NCBI GenBank assembly: GCA_019426215.1
Contig: CM033400.1
Span: 18,646,568-18,710,567, forward strand
Direction of reading: 5' to 3'
From: Buddleja alternifolia
Lineage: Eukaryota > Streptophyta > Magnoliopsida > Lamiales > Scrophulariaceae
DNA length: 64,000 bases
Position numbers and translations under genes: made by a program. Positions 1 to 11,820 of the stretch are shown here, one piece after another. Position 1 is the first letter of the stretch. Each line of letters starts with the position of its first letter. The notes below the pieces were generated by a model. That model was not told where the DNA came from. It saw nothing but the letters and a program-made list of their open reading frames with translations, and searched no databases.

Positions 1-1690
1 GTCTTAGATTTATTTTCACTACACTCTATGGAGTCTTTTCGAGTTGAGGTGCCACACGAGCAAAAGTATTTGGTATGTATATATACTTGTGAGCTTTAAA
101 AGGTTGATTTTGTGCCATTTATTCTTGTTAATTATGTTGAGATGTATTGATTTGGTTGGGATTGAAAATTTGTTGGATTTTGTGGGTATATCATCTGTAA
201 ACCCTCACGAGACTATAACTCGTCATTTTTGGGGAACATTAAGGTTTAAAGGTTTGTTACACATGCTAAGTGTAATCGTTTACTTCACGAAAGAGAGTTT
301 ATCTTTATTTTTATTTGTTTTGTTTTTGTTTACCTTTTACTGTGTTGATGTCTATCATTGCTCGAGGACGATCAATGTATAAGTTTGGGAGAGTTGATAG
401 AGTCGAGAATTACGTGTTTTATAGTCCTTTAGTTGTATGATTTTCATAGAATTAAGTATGATTTTATACCACGTATGCGTGTAATATGTCTATTTTGAGT
501 ATCCAGGTATAAATCATAGCATTGGAGACAATAAGGATGAAAGAAGAAGAAAGATGGAATTTCAGAGCAGAAAGAGGAAGAGTTTAGCATTTGAACGTGG
601 AACATCTAGACATTCGAACGTTGAGAGAGTTTATGCCCGAACTTGAGAGATGTTACGCACGGACGCCAGGAAGCCTAACGTTCGACCGTTGAAGTTGGCA
701 GAACGATTTTGGAAATTTCCAAAATTCTACACTTACACGGATTCTACTCAAACCACGCCTATAAATATAAAGTGATGCAGTAGGGTTAAATAACAGCATT
801 TTTAAAGTTCTTCTCTAGCAATTTTTTGTATTTTTCATAGAGAGTTAGACTAGGGTTTTATACTTTGTAATTCTCCATAGAAGTAGAGGAAGCTTGAAGG
901 AAGAAGAAGATTTTCTACACAGTCATAGGGAGTTTTTATTATTTGTTTATTACTTTCATGAATACTTTAGTTGTTTTTCATATCATTATAAATAGCTAAA
1001 TTTGTAGACTAAGGCTATGCTTAGGCCGAATTATGATTTTTGAATTATAAAAGTATTTCTCGTATGAATGATTTATATTGCTTTGTGTTATAATCTTGCT
1101 CAAAATGCTTAGTGTGTCTGGCCAACATATTTAAGGTCTAATGCTTAATTTGTCTGTTTAGGAGAAAGTAAATTGAGGTGCAAGAGGGATTCATAACATC
1201 TTCTAAGTTAGTTGATGCTAGGGATAGCTGCATACTCCGGATGCTGTTAGTCGAGTTTATTTGGAGGGATAAATCTGAATAAATTTGGGGAAAATTCTAG
1301 TTCGTAATGCTTGCAGTAGAGATTGCTACAACCAATCTAGTGTAGGTTATCATGAGTGAGGATCCGCATGATAATAATATTAAGGAATTTTTCACCTTAG
1401 CAATATTTATCTTAAATACGGGACTACTAATATAACGAGAATTGATTAATATGTGTCGATGCATGTGTCTTAGTTGTTTTTATTCATTGATTTTCACAAA
1501 ATTTTAATTATTGTTTTGATAGTTTATGATTTATTTTTGGTTTAATTTTACAATTGCTTGAGTTAATTTACTGTTTTCGCTATAACACAAATCTCTGTGG
1601 GTTCGACATCCCAGACTTAATTTTCCACTCTATAAATACACACGATGAGTCCTCTTATTGTAAAATACACGATTGGGGTTTTGTGCATCA
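1..1690 (+). mobile_element. LTR fragment, Tat/Athila-like in style
   Basis: No coding capacity is visible. A TATA box (tataaatata) lies at 760-769. It is followed by a T-rich 'agggttttatactttgtaa' type stretch at about 851-871 and, near the right end, by 'ctctgtgggttcgacatccc' at 1592-1611. This order resembles the U3-R-U5 layout of large plant Ty3/gypsy LTRs of the Tat/Athila group. The right end reads ...ttttgtgca(tca) and abuts a truncated copia LTR (LTR-E). The left end is outside the window, so length and target duplication cannot be checked. The family assignment is by resemblance only. Confidence 0.45.
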
Positions 1691-2011
1691 ATCACTTAAA
1701 AGGGTTCGCAAGTCAAGTAATCTTAATTGGGCATTAAAATTCGACTTGTATGACACATGCTCTGACAAAGAGTGTCAGTCGAACACTATGGGATAGTGAG
1801 AGCACATGTCATAGATATACCAATGGAATTGATATATTCGAACGGCTCGTAGTAATCCGATCACATGAGTATTTACTCAGTGACTGTCAATGATTGAATT
1901 ACTGATCAAATCGTATACGTAAGCGTTAGACCTGAGGGGTCATGATCAATGTACTTGTGCTATTAAATCTGTTACTAGAGTAGTTAGGCCCAAATCACCA
2001 TTTAGTGGGCC
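1691..2011 (+). mobile_element. LTR-E, fragment 1 of 3 (copia-type LTR)
   Basis: The sequence from 'atcacttaaaagggttcgca' on is closely similar to the interior of the solo LTR at 2220-2560 and to the LTRs of the copia elements further right. It lacks the LTR start, being cut by the repeat at 1-1690. It ends at the target duplication GGGCC (2007-2011), where a sibling LTR inserted. It continues at 3752. Confidence 0.75.
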
Positions 2012-3751
2012 TATTAGGTATATGCCCTAGATGCCAATGAGGACAAACAGATTGTATAGGGTATTCAATTATGTTATACAAACTGATAATTAATAAAAGG
2101 TAATTATTATTCAGTTCATGTGAATCTTTATGGCATCAAATAAGTATTGAACAAACAGTCCTTATGTATCGAGGTTGACATTTCGCCTTTTATGGAATAA
2201 AGATGTGGCACAGGGAGAGTCTTATTCCTGATCACTAAAAAGGGGGTTCGCAAGTCACAGAATCTTAATTGGGCATTAAGATTCGACTTGTATGACACAT
2301 GTTCTGACAAGGAGTGTCAGTCGAACACTAAGGGATAGTGAGACATATGTCATAGATATATCAATGGAATTGATGTATTCGAGCACTGCTCGCAGTAATC
2401 CGATCACATGGGTATTTACTCTGTGACTGTCAATGATTGGATTACAGACCATGATAGTATGAGTGGGCTTTAGACCTGAGGGTTCATGAACAATGTGCTT
2501 GTGCTGTTGAATCTCTTACTAGAGTAGTTAGGCCCAATTCACCCTTTGGTGGGGCCGACCTCAAAGTGCGATCTCAATGAGTCAAGTGGCAATTGTTCAG
2601 TGATCGCCAAGATGGGATTCACTATCTCAATAGTAAACGGGAAAATATCCTGTGCAATCATATGCATATGTAAATTATAAGTCTTTGGCCAAAGCAATAA
2701 AACTAACTCATGTGGGACATGGAGGGTAGTTTGGTAATTTCATCATGATATGATCACAAGCACATTATCAAGTTCAGTGAATTTGACATAAACCATGACT
2801 CTCACTTGATCGCGATACAAAGTGAAGGGCTTATACTCATACGGCATTTGTGGTTCAGAGATTCGTAAATAATTTGTTCATTTCGTACTCAATTGGGTTA
2901 CGATGTGAGTCAACGGGACTGGCTAGGTGACACTCGCATCCTTTGATATTTCCTCCCATTTGCAATTGAGGCGAACCTAAAGAGTCGCGCTATAAGAAAC
3001 GAACGGGAGGTCTTGTGTGTTAATCTTTTAGAAAAATATAATTAAAAGGACGCGTTGATTTATTGGTTAAATGAATGAATTAAATATTTAATTTAATAGG
3101 ATTAAATTAAATATTTAATTTAATAGGATTAAATTAAATTATTTAATTAAAGATTAATTAATTAAGAATTAATTAATTATTTAATTTGAATTGTAATTTA
3201 ATTAAAGATTAATTAATTAGGAATTAATTAATTATTTAATTTGTATTGTAATTTAAATGGGATTTAAATTAAATACACAATTAAATAGGTGGGCTAAAGT
3301 TGAATGGACCAACGAAGCCCACCCACGTCCATGTGGAGCCCTAGGGGCGGCCACAATGAAGAGTGGAAAACTCCTTGACTTGTTTCCTAAGTAAGTAGAG
3401 TTACAAGGTAACTTTAATACTTAACAAGTCATAATTACTTGGTAAGTTAACCTAATTACATAACACAAGAGAAAAGAAATTCTCCTTCCTCCATTGCTTG
3501 CCTTAGCCGTCCACTACACTAAACGAGGAAGCATTGGAAGAACTTTTGAAGGTTCGTTTCGCGTGCATCTTTAGAGACAGTAGCTAGGGGAGTTGCTGTT
3601 ACGCGAAGAAATATACGAAATTGAAAAGGTAAACAATTTCGTTTTAGTTTTTAGAAAACTATTAAAATCATTAATTCGTTAAAGTGATCCGAGATTAGGA
3701 ATCCGATAAAAAAAATTATTCTGCTGCGTTTTTACCCGAGGATTCCTAACA
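2012..3751 (+). mobile_element. Solo LTR of a copia-type element
   Basis: A 1740 bp LTR starts TATTAGGTATATGCCC (the expected TG has become TA) and ends GGATTCCTAACA. It is flanked by the perfect 5 bp target duplication GGGCC (2007-2011 and 3752-3756). There is no internal region, primer site or second LTR, so this is a solo LTR left by LTR-LTR recombination. It sits inside LTR-E, which has the same 3' terminus, so both belong to one family. An AT-rich stretch of repeated ttaattaaat-like units fills 3060-3290. Confidence 0.85.
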
Positions 3752-4383
3752 GGGCCGACCTCGAAGTGCGATCTCAATGAGTCAAGTAGCACTTGTTAAT
3801 TTCATTATGCTATGATCTAATGCACAGTATCAAATATTGTGAGCTTGACATAAACCATGACTCTCACTTGATCGGGATAAGTCAGTGAAGCGCTTATACT
3901 CATACAGTATTTATGATCCAGAGGTTCGTAAATGATGCAATTATTTCGTACTCGATTAAGGTTACAATGTGAGCCACGGGACTGGCTAGGTGACACTCAC
4001 ATCATTTGGTATCCTCTCATTGCCAATCGAGACAAACCTAAAGAGTCGCGCTATAAGAAATAAGCAGGATATCTTTTTGTGTAAATAATTTATCTTTTAG
4101 AAAGACAAATTAAATTGGAATTGATTTAATTGATAAATCAATAATTCAAATATTTAATTAGATTAAATTATCTGAATATATATATTTATTTGAATTGGGT
4201 TTGAATTAAATATATATATTAAAAGATGGACTAAGTTAACTGGGCCAACTTAGCCCATCATAGGCATCCACCAAAGGCCTAGGAGACGCCCCACATAGGT
4301 TTAGGGTTTGAGAATTATTTAATACTCAAACTGGCAAGCTAAACCTAACCTTAGAATACAATACACTAAAAAAAGGAAAAATC
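3752..4383 (+). mobile_element. LTR-E, fragment 2 of 3
   Basis: It begins at GGGCCGACCTCGAAGTGCG, exactly where fragment 1 stops when the solo LTR is removed, and matches the solo LTR at about 2551 onward. It carries the shared block around AGAGTCGCGCTATAA near 4041. It ends at the target duplication AAATC (4379-4383) of the copia element inserted next; the third fragment starts at 10222. Confidence 0.8.
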
Positions 4384-6048
4384 TGTTGGGAAAGTGCCCT
4401 CGATGCCAACGAGGAGATTAAAACATAAGGCACTAGTGTATATTGAACAACCATTATCTAATAGAAAGGCATTTAATATATTATTCATATAAGTCTTAAT
4501 GGAATCTATAAGACTTGAATGAATAATAAGTCCATGTGAATCAAGGCAGACCTTCCACTCCTTATAGTAGCTAAGGGGTTGGGCATTGGAAGGGTTTGGT
4601 ACTTGATCACTTAAATGGTTCGCAAGTCAGAGAATCTCAATTGGGCATTGAGATTCGTTTGGACTTGTATGACACATGCTCTGACAAGGAGTGCCAGTCG
4701 AACACTATGGGATAGTGGGAGTTTGTGTCATAGATACATTGATGGGATTAATGTATTCGAACATGGCTCGTAGTATCCAATCACATTGGTTTTTACTCAT
4801 TGACTGTCAATAATTGGATTACTGATTATGATAGTATGCGTGAGCCTTAGACCTAAGTAATCATGTTGAAGATGTGCTTGTGACGTCAAGTTTGTCATTA
4901 GAGTAGTTAGATCCAATTCACCTGTTCGTGAGGTCAACCTTGAAATGCGGCTTGATGGGCAAGTAGCAGTCTTAACTGATTAGCAAGAAGGAATTCACTA
5001 TCTCGAAAGTAAACGAGAAGTATCCTATGCGATCATGGGTAAATAAGATTAAAGTCTCTGGCCAGAGCTCATGAACAAACTCGTGTTTGACACGGAAGGT
5101 AATTCTGTAATCTCATGTTACTATGATTCTTAGCATAGCATCGAGTCATGTGAGTTTGACATTCCATGACTCTCACTCGATTGGAATACGTCAATGAAGG
5201 GCTTATACTCATACAATATTCATAATCTAGAGGTTCATAATGACATAGTCATTTTGTACTCGGTTGGGCTACAATGTGGAGCCACAGTGCTGGCTAGGTG
5301 TTACCCACATCCTTTGGTATCCTCCCATTGCCAATCGAGATGAACCTAGAGAGTCGCGCTATAAAGGAATAGACCGAAAATCAAGTTTTATATTTGGAGA
5401 GTATTTTGGTAATTTGTCCTATGGTAGGACGAATTAATTAATTGGACGAACTAATTTAATTGGTTGTTTAATTGGATTAAACAATGGTAAATTAAATTAT
5501 TTAATTTGAATAATTAATTAACTGAGTTAATAAATACTTCAATTGGAATATTAATTTAATGTATATTTATTTAATTGGATTAAATGAAATATAATTAAAT
5601 TAAGTGGACTAAATTGACTGGGTCAATTTAGCCCACATGGGGTGTCTAACGGGCCCTTATGGGCATGTATCTGGGCTTAAGTTGGAGGATTATATAATCC
5701 TCCAACACTAACATTAGAGAATTAATTCATTCATTCGGTCAAATAACACAATTGAGAATACTGAAATCCTCTATCAAAACTATAAGACAAAAGATTCATA
5801 TTATCTCTGCCTAGACGCCATGGAAGATGATGATGAAGATTTCCAAAAGTCCGTTCCTGCGTGATGATCTAAAGACGGGATGTTTGGACCATTAAAGATT
5901 CGCGAGGATTAATAGAATTCGAAAAAGATAAGTTTTTTGTGTTCTTCATTTTAAGTTAAAATCAACGAAAATCCACAAATTGATCTTAGCTTTTCGGAAT
6001 CCAGATATATTTTATTTTCCGCTACGCATGATACCAGGATTCCCAATA
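4384..6048 (+). repeat. 5' LTR of copia-1
   Basis: It starts TGTTGGGAAAGTGCCCTCGATG and ends ...ACCAGGATTCCCAATA (terminal CA changed to TA). It is about 1665 bp, long for copia and in the range of Angela/SIRE-type elements. It shares with the other LTRs of this stack the blocks 'gttcgcaagtcagagaatct', 'catgactctcactcgat' and AGAGTCGCGCT. Confidence 0.88.
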
Positions 6049-6062
6049 ATGATATCAGAGCC
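6049..6062 (+). other. Primer binding site of copia-1
   Basis: The sequence TGATATCAGAGCC directly follows the 5' LTR. It differs by one base from TGGTATCAGAGCC, the site pairing with the 3' end of plant initiator methionine tRNA used by most plant copia elements. Confidence 0.8.
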
Positions 6063-6938
6063 AAATTTGTTGGCTTCGTTGATTTATTTACGTGATTTTT
6101 ACATGTTTAATTGTTATTCATCGTGTTTATCGCGTAATAGTATGATTTGGAATCATGTTAATTAGATCGAAAAATCTGAATCTAAAAAATTTCTGAAATT
6201 TCTGATTTTTGGAATTTGACTGAAATCCGAAATCTGAAAGTTGATTGGAATTGAATTTTGTGTTTTTCGAAAAAATCGTTTGAATCTGCGTTTTGGGCTA
6301 AAAATTTAATTTCTGGAAATTTGAGATTTGCAATCAATTTCTTTTAGGTAAAATCGTGAATTTCTGGAAATTCCTGGGCTTCTTTGCGAGTCTGGAAATC
6401 GCCATCGGTTTCGATGGCTGAAATCATCAAAATTGCCGTCGAAGATGAATGCGAAAGACGTCAGACATGGTCGTCTAAGTGATGGCTGGAATCTAAAGTT
6501 TTGGTCTCGAGTCGCCGGTTTTTCACGATTGAATCGCCGCTTAAAATTGCTGGAGAAGATTATCTTGCTTTGGGATTTTTTGGCCGGGATTTGAGCCGCT
6601 GATTTTGTCGGAGGGCCATCGAAATCGTCAGAATTTAGCTGCTAAAATGACTGTCGATATCGCCGGATTTGTGATGATGTTCTTGGCTACAAATTTTGGT
6701 CGTTACACCCCTGAGACTGAGGCTTGAAATCACCGCTGGAGATGATCGGAGAAGCACCGATTTTGGCCGTGAAAGTCACGATTTGTTGCGGCTGAAATTG
6801 GCTATGAAATCCAGTTTCTGGCGGTGTTCCGATGGCTGTCATAGACGGGGATTTTACGGGCGACGTCGGCGTCACAAGGCGACGTCGGCGTCACAAGGCA
6901 CCGCAGCCTATACCGTCAAAATCGCGTCAACGTATATT
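6063..6938 (+). other. Non-coding leader of copia-1
   Basis: The region between the primer site and the first recognisable pol codons has no gag similarity that I can see. It is much richer in CpG than its surroundings and repeats motifs such as tcgccgg, gaaatcgcc and ttttggccg. A perfect 19 bp tandem duplication (cgacgtcggcgtcacaagg) spans about 6860-6898. The short ORFs here are not conserved-looking. It may be an element-specific leader or captured host sequence. Confidence 0.5.
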
Positions 6939-8580
6939 ACATGATGATCGGAGGATCATTCTGGCCTTAAAGCCACCATTCTCAAAGATAAGTTCATTTA
7001 AGAAAGTCAAGTTGGTAGAAAGATTGTTCTATAAGAACAAAACAAAAAACTCCTTAGGAGACTATTATTCAAGAAACCCAAACCCAGTCCATTACAACAC
7101 AACCACCAACGAGTTGATCTGGTAGAGTATCTCAGCCGCCTGAGATGTATGGTCGTCTGCTACAAGGAAAGCATAAGTTGTATGCTGTAGCAGAGGCGAT
7201 CCATGGATACAATCCCTCTACGCATGACAAATCGATAGTGGATATGGACTCTACGAGAAGGTGTAAGGGTATAAAAGTGAAGATGGATTAGATGTTTTTT
7301 GAATCAACCCAAGACTAGTATATCTCCCCGAGAATATTGTAACCGTCGGAGGTGAATACACCTACAAGAGAAAGATTGATTCGAATGGCAAGGCTAGGCT
7401 GATGGCGAAAGGGAGTAGTCAAAAGATGGGCATTGACTATGAGGAAGCCCCTTTGCCATAGCTATAATCAAATCCACTAGGATCTTACTTTTGATAGTAA
7501 CACACCAAGATTATGAAAATTTGGCTCATGGATATGAAGACTCGTTCATGAATGGATTCCTTGAAGAGGGAATCCACAAAGAACAGCCCAAGAGTTTCAC
7601 ATCTAAGGCCGATTCTCATAAGGTCAACAAGCTGTATGAATCCACTTGTGGATTTAAGCAGGCCTCTCCTAGTTGGAATCTTCACTTTGATGACATGATT
7701 GGAAATTATGATATCATCAAAAATGAAGAAGAACCATCAGTGTGCAATAAGGCTAGTGGAAGCTAGATATCATTCCTAGTAGTATATGTAGAGGTTACTC
7801 TACAAATGAGAAATGATATGAGCTCATTATGTTGAACCAAGACATAAATCTCAAGCATACACTCCATAAAAAACTTGGGAGTAACCACTTTCATCCTTAG
7901 AATTTGCGTCTATAGAGATAGGGCAAATAGGATGACGGGGCCCTCCCAAGCCCTTTGCTTAGAATAAGTCCTAAAGAAGTTAGGATAGAAGATCTGAGAA
8001 AGGGCTCTTGCCTAATGAGGAAGAGCAAAGGGTAGACATAAAATATATCATGAAGTACTTGAGAAAAACTTAAGATATATTGTTCATCTATGCCTGTGGA
8101 GATCTGATAGTGGAAATTTATACTTACTCGGACTTTAAGTCTGATAAAGAAATTAAAATTACACTTTGGGTTTTTATTCGCCCTCAATTGTGAAGTAGTA
8201 ACCTGGAAGATTTCCAAGTCAATTATTCCACTACTGGGAATGAATATAAAATTACCTTGGAGCCTTAGAGGTGCTCAAGGAATTTTGTTTGGATCTGAAG
8301 TTCATGGTAAAACTTCTATTAGTCCCTAGCATGGAGTTTGCATTTATCACTTTACTGTGATGAATTGGAGCTAAAGCGCAAGCTGGGGAACCAAGGTATC
8401 ACAAATCCAGACACACTGAGAGATACAACATCTTTTGAGAGATCGTTGGAAAAGGCAATGTGGCCTTGTAGAAAATGAACCTCAGTCGATAACACGGCTG
8501 ACCCACTCACTAAGCCACTATCACAGGCGGTGCTAAAGTGACATCTTTCGAAGATGGGTATTATATTCCAATTGGCATAG
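6939..8580 (+). pseudogene. Degenerate copia pol (integrase end, RT, RNase H)
   Basis: Translation in shifting frames gives recognisable copia pieces in order. These are the integrase tail (HDDRRIILALKP at about 6940), the linker before RT (QPPEMYG... AVAEAIHG at about 7130-7210), RT start YKRKIDSNGKARLMAKGSS (about 7360), the segment NGFLEEGIHKEQPKSF (7551-7600) with FKQASPSWNLHFDD (about 7650-7690), and the RNase H/pol tail DNTADPLTKPLSQAVL (about 8480-8540). The YVDD block is eroded (VVYVEV-like at about 7780). Multiple stops and frameshifts mean no functional protein. The same order is better preserved in copia-2 at 15.8-17.7 kb. Confidence 0.82.
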
Positions 8581-8596
8581 AGTGTAAGTGGGAGAT

Positions 8597-10221
8597 TGTT
8601 GGGAAAGTGCCCTTGATGCCAACGAGGAGATTAAAACATAAGACACTAGTTTATATTGCACAACCCTTAACTAATAGAAAGGCATTTAACATAAGACTTG
8701 AATGAATAAGAAGTCCATGTGAATCAAGGCAGACCTTCCACTCCTTATAGTAGTTAAGGGGTTAGGCATTGGAAGGGTTTGATACTTGATCACTTAAATG
8801 ATTCGCAAGTCAGAGAATCTCAATTGGGCATTGAGATTCATTTGGACTTGTATGACACATGCTCTGACAAGGAGTGCCAGTCGAACACTATGAGATAGTG
8901 GGAGTTTGTGTCATAGATACATTGATGGGATTAATGTATTCGAACATGGCTCGTAGCAATCCAATCACATGGGTTTTTACTCATTGACTGTCAATGATTG
9001 GATTACTGATTATGATAGTATGCATGAGCCTTAGACTTGAGTAATCACGTTGAAAATGTGCTTGTGACGTCAAGTTTGTCATTAGAGCAATTAGATCCAA
9101 TTCACCCGTCGGTGGGGTCAACCTCGAAGTGTGGCTTGATGGGCAAGTAGCAGTCTTAACTGATTAGCAAGAAGGAATTCACTGTCTCGAAAGTAAATGA
9201 GAAGTATCCTATGCGATCATGGGTAAATGAGATTAAAGTCTCTGGCCAGAGCTCATGAACTAACTCGTGTTTGACACGGAGGGTAATTCTATAATCTCAT
9301 GTTACTATTATTTTTAACATAGCATTCAGTCGTGTGAGTTTGACATTCCATGACTCTCACTCGATCGGGATATGTCAATGAAGGGCTTATACTCATACAT
9401 TAGTCATAATCTAGAGCTTCGTAATGAGATAGTCATTTCGTACTCAGTTAGGTTATGATGTGGGGCCACGGTGCTGGCTAGGTATCACCCACATCCTTTG
9501 GTATCCTCCCAATGTCAATCAAGATGAACCTAGAGAGTCGCGCTATAAAGGAATAGACCGAAAATTAAGTTTTGTATTTGGAGGATATTTTGGTAATTTG
9601 TCCAATGGTAGGACAAATTAATTAATTGGACGAACTAATTTAATTGGATTAAACAATGGTAAATTAAATTATTTAATTTGAATAAATAATTAACTGGGTT
9701 AATTAAATATTTCAATTGGAATATTAATTTATTGTATATTTATTTAATTGGATTAAATTAAATATAATTAAATTAAGTGGACTAAATTGATTGGGTCAAT
9801 TTAGCCCACATGGGGCGTCCAACGGGACCTTATGGGCATGTATCTGGGCTTAAGTTGGAGGATTAAATAATCCTCCAACACAAGCACTAGAGAATTAATT
9901 CATTCATTCAGTCAAATAACACAATTGAGAATACTGAAATCCTCCACAAAAAATACAAGACAAAAGATTCAGATTATCTCTGTCTAGCCGCCGTGGGAGA
10001 TGATGATGAAGATTTTCAAAAGTCTGTTCCTGCGTGATGATCTAGAAACTGGATGTTTGGACCGTTAAAGATTCGCAAAGATTAATAAAATTCGAAAAAG
10101 GTAAGTTTTTCGTGTTCTTCGTTTTATGTCAAAATCAATGAAAATCCACAAATTGATCTTGGCTTTTGGGAATTCAGATATGTTTTATTTTTCGTTGCCC
10201 ATGATACCAGGATTCTCAACA
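8597..10221 (+). repeat. 3' LTR of copia-1
   Basis: It is preceded by the purine tract AAGTGGGAGAT (8586-8596), starts TGTTGGGAAAGTGCCC and ends GGATTCTCAACA. It is about 1625 bp and collinear with the 5' LTR, with scattered substitutions and small indels (for example, a run of about 30 bases near 4480-4510 is missing here). The two LTRs have therefore diverged since insertion. Confidence 0.88.
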
Positions 10222-10492
10222 AAATCCTCTCCCCTCTCTCTCTCTCTAGCCGTCCTCCCACATTCAAAGGAGGGTCTCAGGGAGCTTTTGAAGGCTTGTT
10301 TCGTGTGAAGCTTTGAAGACAGGAATTCGAAAAGATTTGCTATTACACTAATTGCAGAATAACAAATCGATAAGGTATTTGATTTCGTTTAATTTTGTAA
10401 AACCTTGAAAATCATCAAACCACGTTAAAGTGATTTGACTCTAAGAATCCTTTTTGTTTCTGCTGCGTTTTTCGTTCACAGGATTCCTAACA
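10222..10492 (+). mobile_element. LTR-E, fragment 3 of 3 (LTR 3' end)
   Basis: It starts at the second copy of AAATC and continues fragment 2. It ends TGCTGCGTTTTTCG...GGATTCCTAACA, the same terminus as the solo LTR (3722-3751). What follows is not a primer site but the interior of another LTR (copia-2), so this terminus is the right-hand end of an element or solo LTR that inserted into copia-2. Confidence 0.78.
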
Positions 10493-11806
10493 AAGACTTG
10501 TATGGCATAAGCTTTAACGTGGAAGTGCTAGTAAAAAACTAAGTGGTAGTGGGAGCTTATATCATAGAAATGTCAGTTTGATTTTTTGTTTGAATACGAC
10601 TTGCACCAATTCTGTCACATGGGTTTCACTCAATGATAGTCAATGTTAGAACAGAAAATTGTGATAGGTACGCGTGAACCTTAGACCTAAAAAATCACGT
10701 TAAAGATATACTTGTGATATCAAGTTCGTCATTAGAGTAGTTAGACTCAATTCACCCATTGGTGGAGTCAACCTCAAATAGAGAAGTAGCAGCCTTAAAT
10801 GATTTACAACATTGGAATTTATTCTCGTATGAGTGAACGAGCAATTATCCTATGCCGTTATGAATGAGTGAGGTCAAAAGTCTTTGGCCAAAGCAATAGA
10901 GATTAATAATGTTAGACACAAGAGTAATCTTATTGACCTTGACTTATTATGTACTTAAGCATATAGTCGAGTACTGTGACTTTGACTAGACCATGACTCT
11001 CACTTGACTGAGATATAATAATAAAAGGTTTATACTTGTATGGTATTCGCAATAGGAAAGGTTTGGAATGATCCTCATCATTCGTTCTCAATTGGGTTAT
11101 GATGTGAGCCACGAGACTGGCTAAGTGTTAATCACATCCTTTTGGTTTCCTCCCAATTGCCTTTTGAGACAAACCTAAAAAGTTACGCTTAAAAGAATTG
11201 CAAAGGAAAAAACAATTTTTGACAAAAAGAGTTTTTCGGTATTTGATATTTGTTATTATTAATTAATTTTTCATTTGATAATATGATTAATTAATAAAAT
11301 TAGTTTCTTGGAGAAATTAATAATATTTTAATTAATTCATTTCTTTAATTAATTATTGGATAAATTAATTAAATTAAAATTGGAACCAAGTGTTGCACTA
11401 GCCCGAATGCTAGCATACGGTTAAGATGGGCATCCATATATGCCTTGGTGTCCAAGAGTTTTGTAACTCTTAAGTTGTGTAATTATATATCACTTAGAAG
11501 TAGTTAAAAACCCTAACCTCTTTTTTTCACAGAGAAAAAGAAAGAACTCAGTCAAAAACTCTCCCTCTCATCCTCTCTCTTAGCCATCCACCACAGTGAA
11601 GAAAGGAGAATGATGTTTGCTTTGAATTTCGGCGTGACGCTTTAGAGGCAGTGATAAATTTGCTGGTCGGGTCAAATTTTAAAATACGCATATAAGGAAG
11701 AACATGTAAGTTTTCTTCCTCTAAGTTTGAATATGGAAAATCAGAGATGAACCACATATTGGGATTTTAAATTCTTCCGCTGCATTTTTGTGAAATTTCT
11801 ACAACA
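10493..11806 (+). repeat. 5' LTR of copia-2 (start missing)
   Basis: It is collinear with 18029-19365 of the 3' LTR, from 'cttgtatggcataagcttt' to the terminus TTTCTACAACA. The first roughly 264 bp are absent because LTR-E interrupts it. The AT-rich ttaattaa block (about 11255-11380) and 'gaaaaagaaagaac' (about 11533) are found at the same places in the 3' LTR. Confidence 0.85.
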
Positions 11807-11807
11807 G

Positions 11808-11820
11808 TGGTATCAAACCC
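11808..11820 (+). other. Primer binding site of copia-2
   Basis: TGGTATCAAACCC follows the LTR end after one base. It corresponds to the initiator methionine tRNA site TGGTATCAGAGCC with two changes. Confidence 0.72.

Larger units (their letters stand above)
4384..10221 (+). mobile_element. Copia-1: truncated Ty1/copia LTR retrotransposon
   Basis: A 5838 bp element has two LTRs (4384-6048 and 8597-10221), a perfect 5 bp target duplication AAATC (4379-4383 and 10222-10226), a primer site next to the 5' LTR and a purine tract before the 3' LTR. The 2.55 kb interior has lost gag, protease and most of integrase. What remains is the end of integrase, reverse transcriptase and RNase H, all broken. 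It could move only with enzymes supplied in trans. It is inserted in LTR-E and its LTRs resemble those of its neighbours. Confidence 0.88.

Noticed and set aside
44..382. 112 aa hydrophobic ORF at the left edge
   Set aside because: It lies in LTR-like sequence; the Phe/Leu/Val richness comes from T-rich DNA.
6696..7125. ORFs of 82 and 97 aa in copia-1
   Set aside because: The first lies in repetitive leader sequence; the second only partly overlaps the integrase tail and then leaves frame.
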